NCBI GenBank assembly: GCA_950022295.1
Contig: OX465601.1
Location: forward strand, 73,541,501-73,605,500
DNA from: Bromus sterilis
Taxonomy: Eukaryota > Streptophyta > Magnoliopsida > Poales > Poaceae
Direction: 5' to 3'
Length of the DNA stretch: 64,000 bases
The notes below the pieces were generated by a model. It was not told the origin of the DNA, made no database searches, and saw nothing but the letters and a program-made list of their open reading frames with translations. Positions 59,101 through 64,000 of this stretch are shown piece by piece. The translations under genes and the position numbers were made by a program. Positions within the stretch are counted from its first letter, which is position 1, and each line of letters begins with the position of its first letter.

Positions 59101-61622
59101 TGAAAATGTGAATCATGGAGGAGGCTTGGTTGATCTATCAAATGAAGACAACATGAAACATTTAACTTTTAATGAAGATCTCGAGGCACGGCCTTGGTGG
59201 ACACCAACAGCCAGTGTAAATTTTCTTTCAGGTAGTTTTTCATACCATGCAAAGTTTCTTATCTCTTTTGTGCTTGACAATAGCACCATTTTGAACTCAC
59301 TATGTTGCATACTTGGTAATTAATTTTTCCCATCCATTTACGTGTCTTTGTTGTGGAGTCATTTATGGCCTTGGAAACACAAAGGTTCTTACTATTGTTA
59401 TCATGAACTTGTGATTTACAGAACCAATTGATGAAAGTTCAACACCTGCGTGCTTTAGGGCCAAAGTGGTATGCCATTTTTCTTAAAACCTTTATTTACA
59501 CTGGCTCAAACATTTTCTTTCTTATTGCCTTCATTCATTGTATTGCTAAATTATAATTTTTAGAAAAAAAATATGCATCACCCCCTTGGCCTTTAGTGGT
59601 GCCCCCCCCCTCCACACACACACGCACTCATCTAGTTGACCATCTAAACGATGCGAAAACCTAGTATACCTACCGATGGTGGTTTTGGAGGTCTTGACCG
59701 TGTGACAAATGGCGTGGCAGGTGACCCTATTTTTCTTATTTCTTCATCGTTAGCCGGGATACTTATTTTTTTTCACCATCGTGGAGGTGTTATTTCTTCA
59801 TCGTTAGCTTCATTCTTCTCATCTCCACTTTCCTCCACTCTATGGCACATTTTTTTTACTTCACCACTGCAGCCTACACACCGACGGCACCACCCCCCAC
59901 ACCAATTCAAGCCCGTATAATGCCCATGCGCCCGTCGTGGTGGCTATGTTCCCTTGCCATTAGCGACATGATCCCTTCCCCATTGAGTGCGCGTGCTGAA
60001 AAACCCAGCCTACTTCCTTCTGCACCGCAATTTCAAATGGCTCCAAAATCCACAAGGCCTGGAGGAAGTCGCAGATGCCTCCTCAGTGCACTGCCTGGAG
60101 AGATGATAAACACTCAAATTTTTTTCCTACAAATTTGTTTCAGCTTGTTAACTAAATATTCCAAATTTTATTTAACCATTCTTCTCCTCTGATTATTTTT
60201 ATGTTTATTGCAGTGCAAACACAAATCTACTGAGAAATATGGCCCTAAGATGAGAGACGCTGAGAGAAAATGTCTTGTTCCCCGGCTTGTTTATCTTTCC
60301 ATGCATGGTTGTGCATCTTCCCTCAGGGAGACTGAGCCCAACGGGTCTGTTTCTGATATCACTATTGGGGAAATGAAGACCTTACTTGAGAAATATGCCA
60401 GGACTATTGGCTATTCTATGGATGATGCTCTAAGCATGATTCTTGGTATATCTTCAGGCAAGAAGTCTATGAAGGTACGAATTAACTGAATATTTGTTCC
60501 CTTTTTTGCTTTTACTTTTCTAATAACCTGCCTATATTGTGTGCCTGTTAGCTCTTATTTTCATGATAGTCTTTCATGCATCTCAAGAATAATTTGCATG
60601 CCGGCAAATTTCTATGCTCTTCCAGAACCAAATCTTTTTTTGTTGAGAATGCAATTTTTTTTACATTAAAAGATTAATGTAATCTGTTGCTCCTGATATG
60701 CTTAATAGATTCGTTCAATCAACTCATCATTATGCTGTAGTGTTATTATTTCCCCCCAAAAAAACTTCTCCCACAAGTTAATTACATTTTTTGTGGAAAT
60801 AAACTATTTTGCACTTACTGAAACCGTGAAAAACACTAGTTTGGACCTCATACTCTTATTGCCGCAGTGCGATGATTAACCTGTCAGCCGCACCTTGGTG
60901 ATAACAACTGCATTTTTCAGGATTTTGCTCCTGATATTGTGAGCTGGATGAGCTTTGCTGTATTTATTAATGCGATGAACTTGTGGTCAAATGAATCGGT
61001 GATCCCCAGAACTGATCCGAGCAGCCCAAGTTCTTGGGAGATTGTGGATAGCTTGGTCAAAATTTGCATAGAGGAGCACCTGACTGATGCCAATCGAATC
61101 CTGACTTGTCCTGGCAATAACATTCCACTGTTAGTTCAGATGGTTACAGAACCCATTTCATGGCATCTTATCGTAATTCGGTCCTGCATGAGAGTGGTGG
61201 CCCCGCAAGGAAAGAAGAAAAAGAAAAGCGGACCGTCGCTGCGACCAAACATACCTCAGTTGCAAGGAATTCAAAGATCTGTTCAATGCTTGATTGAAAC
61301 ACTTCGAAGTGTCCAAACATGGTTATCTGGTCAGATGAGTCCAGAGGAGCAAGGTTTGGATACCTTGCTGTCATATTTGCAAGGAACTGGCGATGAAGGT
61401 CCAGGACAGACATTTCGAGTCTTGGAAGAGAAACCAGCAGCACATGTCTCTGGGCTTGGTGATCGGATTGCTCAGTCTCTGGAAGCATGGAGTTCTACTG
61501 GTGTGGTAAGGAGAATTGTGCGAGCAGAACATGAGGTGCTAGCAGAGTTCAAGAAAACGGTTGACTCTAAACTGAAGCTGCTTGTGCAAGAATCGGCTTC
61601 TCTTTCTTCGGTGTTACACTAG
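50130..61622 (+). CDS. NAA25: N-alpha-acetyltransferase 25, NatB auxiliary subunit
   Basis: This gene encodes the non-catalytic TPR-type (Mdm20 family) subunit of NatB, which anchors NAA20 to ribosomes for acetylation of Met-Asp/Glu/Asn/Gln N-termini in the cytosol. Exons, all with GT-AG introns: 50130-50276, 51457-51613, 51699-51817, 51904-51978, 52991-53084, 53173-53291, 54104-54174, 54740-54890, 54972-55147, 55929-56128, 56251-56381, 57009-57085, 57608-57682, 57953-58145, 58678-58797, 59093-59231, 59422-59468, 60214-60474, 60921-61622. The joined frame is 3054 bases, 1017 residues, close to the roughly 1000 usual in plants. Diagnostic pieces are MASKFGLAGGIPERKVRPIW, ERMGKPDEALSVCLNAKELL, NNLELMMGLFNCYVREYS and GEERFLLWAVCSIQLQ. 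A lysine tract lies at about 882-886. No stop or frameshift is seen, so the gene appears intact. Exon ends were chosen by splice consensus and phase and not by transcripts. Confidence 0.95.
53754..53901. mobile_element. Tourist-like MITE in NAA25 intron 6
   Basis: A 148-bp near-perfect foldback with ends GGCCCTGTTTGTTTGGGC and its reverse complement, flanked by TTA (53751-53753 and 53902-53904), the PIF/Harbinger target duplication. The arms match almost completely except for a short CTGCTT-type duplication in the right arm. It is well away from the splice sites. Confidence 0.85.
58202..58478 (+). mobile_element. Short poly(A) retroposon in NAA25 intron 14
   Basis: A 277-bp insert ends in AAAAAAATAAAATATA and is flanked by a perfect 12-bp duplication AGTAGTGTTATG (58190-58201 and 58479-58490). 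Such a duplication plus an A-rich tail indicates LINE-driven insertion. The 3' part (TAATGGAAAGGGGCAATAG then poly(A)) resembles the 3' ends of Triticeae LINEs, so it is either a 5'-truncated LINE or a SINE. Confidence 0.85.
59602..59622. repeat. Poly-C run and (CA)n microsatellite in NAA25 intron 17
   Basis: Nine C's (59602-59610) are followed by TC and a short CA repeat. The rest of this 745-base intron holds a C-rich ORF-like stretch without recognisable coding. Confidence 0.8.
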
Positions 61623-61972
61623 ATTGAATGAAATTTTGACATGAATTTTGTTCTATTCTTGATGTGGCGTTCCATTATACATATGTTGTAACAGTATAAC
61701 AGAATGGCTGTGCGCTGTCCGTTGTTTTGACTTGCTTTTATTTGATTTGAGGACATGTCCTTTTCCCCTTTGCTTTCATGTCTCAGCTCCTGATTTGCTA
61801 TTGTGTTGGGAATAGTTGTTGTATTTCTAAAATTTGATTTGGTGCAATAGGATGACACATACCAATTTTGTTGGTGATTTGTTGCTCGGGTAAAACATGT
61901 CTTCACAGGACAAGCTCGTTTGATCATGTCTGAGCCTTTAGCAGGCCGTTGCAAACGGGAAGGGAATGGCTG
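61623..61972 (+). other. NAA25 3' UTR and downstream flank
   Basis: AT-rich sequence after the TAG stop. Possible polyadenylation signals (AATGAAAT just after the stop; CAATAGGATG near 61847) are weak, so the transcript end is uncertain. It ends at the LINE tail at 61973. Confidence 0.5.
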
Positions 61973-63650
61973 TTTTTTTTAAACAAGGCAAAAGAGTTGC
62001 CATTTCATTAAATAAGAGGAAGTTTAAGACATGACAAAAGCCGCAGTGAGTTTTACTCTCGCGGTATAACAGTTCTCAAATGCTTGGAACCTCAATGATC
62101 ATGGACGGAGCTGCAGCGTTGTGAAAGACCTTGACATTGCGCTGGGACCAAATCTCCCATGAAACCAGCATCATCAAGAAGCACCATTGGTGAACAGAGA
62201 TCCACGCCGTCCAAGTTGATGGAATGATGTAATGTATGCCTAGCCAAGGAAGAATGACGCGCCAAATACGAAGCGTGAAGCGGCATTGGAATAGGAGATG
62301 GACCGTCGATTCTTGAGCTTGCTTGCACAACAGGTACAACCCGCAGTTGTGCCATCCTTGATGAAATGGATCAGACGTTCAAATTCATTTTTGGAGAACC
62401 AACCAAGCAAAGAACTTACACTTAGGAGGAGCCCACACTTTCTACATCGAGTGTACCATATCCGAAGAGGTGAGACACTCAAATTGCACCTTATAGGCAG
62501 ATGAAGCAGTGTATGTGCCATCATTGATGAAGTTCCAAACAATGGAGTCCTCAATTATCATTGTTGAGAGTGATGGTGGAAATCTTCTCTCAAAGCCGAG
62601 CGAATTGATGGACATGGTCAACGGTGAGGGCATTAGTAAAATTAAATGTTTGCAATCCAATGGTTGTTGGTCAAAACTTGTTGCACAGTGGAACTATTTT
62701 TGCGAGAGATTTCAAAGATCTTTTGTGGAATGTGGCGGGGGTGTAAACCATGCGGCCGTGCATCCATTACCAATTGAGACTGTGGTGACAGTCGCAAAGA
62801 GAGTACGGTCCTCCTCTGTGCACGGTGATCCCATACCAATCCAAGGCTTAGTGTTGTCCTTCCACTTCAACTAGAGCCACCAAAGACGAAGGGCCTTAGC
62901 AAATTTGTAGACATTTAATTTAGCACACCCAACCCTCCACGGTTCTTGGGCTTACACACGAGATCCCAATGAACTTTGCATTTTCCATCGGAGACCTTAT
63001 CTGCGCCCGCCCAAAGATAGGCGCGACGAATACTATCAAGCTTCTTCATTACCTCCACCGGGATGTCGAGGGGAGTGAGATGGTAAACGAAAATGGCCAT
63101 GAGGACAACCTTAGTGAGAACAACCCTTAATAGTCTTAACAAATATAGCAGCGCCATCGGCATAAAGGGAGGCACGGACTATCAGAGTCCTTCCATAGAG
63201 GGGATGGAGCTTCCCTTGAGTCGTAGCCTTGTTAAGGAGATAGTGGAGGTGATCAATCGCCAACACGAAGAGCAGTGGGGACAAAGGATACCCTTGTAGG
63301 AGACCACGTCCATGCTTCAAAGGACCACCCACCAACCGTTGATCAAAACTCGAGAGGAAGCCGTGGATAAAAGAGCCGAAACCGAATTACGGAATCTGCT
63401 CGGGAAGCCAAGCTGTCTTAACAGACCCATAAGGAAATCCCATCTCACTGAGTGAAAGTCTTTCTTGATGTCAAGCTTGAAGAGCAAAGCCGGCGAATTG
63501 GAACGGTGAAGCTTTCTTGCCAAGTTCCGAACGTACATGAATTTATCATGAATGTTTCTCTTCTGTATGAAGGCGCTTTGGGCATTGGAGACAAGGCTTT
63601 GCATGTGAGGAGCAAGGCGAATGACCATCATTTCCACAATGATCTTGGCA
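61973..63650 (-). pseudogene. L1-like LINE, 5'-truncated, reverse transcriptase to 3' end
   Basis: On minus the order is RT fingers (63637-63317, AQSAFIQKRNIHDKFMYVRN then LLFKLDIKKDFHSVRWDFL), RT palm (63335-63111, RGLLQGYPLSPLLFVLAIDH and SLYADGAAIFV), thumb and connection (63175-62915), then a zf-RVT segment (62339-62076, LLCKQAQESTVHLLFQC) and the tryptophan-rich tail. A run of eight A's ends it near 61973. The active-site YADD is changed to YADG and there are several frameshifts and stops, so it is dead. It lies about 350 bases downstream of the NAA25 stop, antisense to the gene. Confidence 0.88.
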
Positions 63651-64000
63651 ACAACTTTGTGCCACGTTTTAGCCTCTGGTTAAAAAAAAATCAAAAGTTG
63701 TGACATGCTGTCCAGAAAATAGAATCTATTTGCTCCATTGAAAAAATTCTTAAAAATCACCAGATCGTCTTTTTGATCTAATTTTTTTGGTAGTATGCTC
63801 TATACAGTTGATTTTATGCGGCATGTTCTGAGTTTTTTGATTTGATTTGCAGAAGTTCCCCTAAAAAAATATTTATTACCTGCTGGTCTATTTTTCCGAG
63901 ATTCTGTCCTGTTTTTCCTTTTCCCAGTTTTTGCAAATCTTAAGCTTGCCTTTTCTTTGCAAAAAACTTTTTGGCAATATGGAGAAACAATAGCTCTTCA
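63651..64000 (+). mobile_element. Athila-like (E1-family) internal fragment, runs off the window
   Basis: This matches E1 6215-6560 in order (AAAAGTTGTGACATGCTGTC, then TTGATCTAATTTTTTTGG-type, then TTAAGCTTGCCTTTTCTTTG) with more divergence than between E1 and E2. It is non-coding. The junction with the LINE lies within TTTGTGCCA, a sequence shared by both. Confidence 0.75.

Noticed and set aside
59651..60192. ORFs of 89 and 116 codons in NAA25 intron 17
   Set aside because: They lie wholly in an intron, are low-complexity, overlap each other in different frames and match nothing I know.

Overview
This is nuclear DNA of a large, repeat-rich grass genome, most likely a member of the wheat tribe (Triticeae). 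The evidence is Angela/BARE-like copia LTRs (the 'TGCCCTAGAGGCAA' signature near the LTR start), Athila-like gypsy elements, deep LTR-retrotransposon nesting, and one widely spaced plant housekeeping gene with many introns. I see no bacterial, organellar or viral genes, and no tRNA or rRNA genes.

Bases 1-35,278 form a nested stack of retroelements that can be resolved from target-site duplications (TSDs). The lowest layer is a decayed Ty1/copia gag-pol on the minus strand (1-2631 plus leader). A solo LTR (2799-35273, TSD ACGAC) sits next to it. A plus-strand Athila-like gypsy element, called E1 here (3280-34379, TSD AAGAG), split that solo LTR. E1 was then split twice: by a non-autonomous minus-strand gypsy element G2 (7578-25823, TSD CTTCC) and by a minus-strand member of its own family, E2 (26202-31810). 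G2 was itself split by a nearly pristine copia element (8412-17732, TSD CTTAG) inside its 3' LTR, and by a 4.06-kb solo LTR (20750-24810, TSD GATGC) next to its primer-binding site. G2 contributes one 457-codon protease-like ORF. E1 and E2 carry only gag/protease pieces, so none of the three gypsy elements encodes reverse transcriptase or integrase.

Bases 35,279-50,129 are a mosaic of smaller elements. They include a Mariner/Stowaway-like foldback element interrupted by an Angela-like solo LTR (36631-38299, TSD GAGGT), a non-autonomous Helitron on the minus strand (41225-43663), GC-rich minisatellites, two LINE fragments, and a transposon-associated Myb/SANT-like pseudogene split by another Angela-like solo LTR (46623-48427, TSD TGAGG).

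Bases 50,130-61,622 hold the only intact host gene: NAA25, the auxiliary subunit of the NatB N-terminal acetyltransferase. I read 19 exons with GT-AG introns and a continuous frame of 1017 codons. Introns carry a Tourist-like MITE and a short poly(A) retroposon with its TSD. A telo-box lies just upstream of the start codon. Downstream are an antisense LINE (61973 to about 63650) and the start of another Athila-like fragment at the window edge.

Family names for the repeats come from structural features and memory of published elements, not from a search. Coordinates of LTR ends are set by TG...CA termini and matching TSDs.
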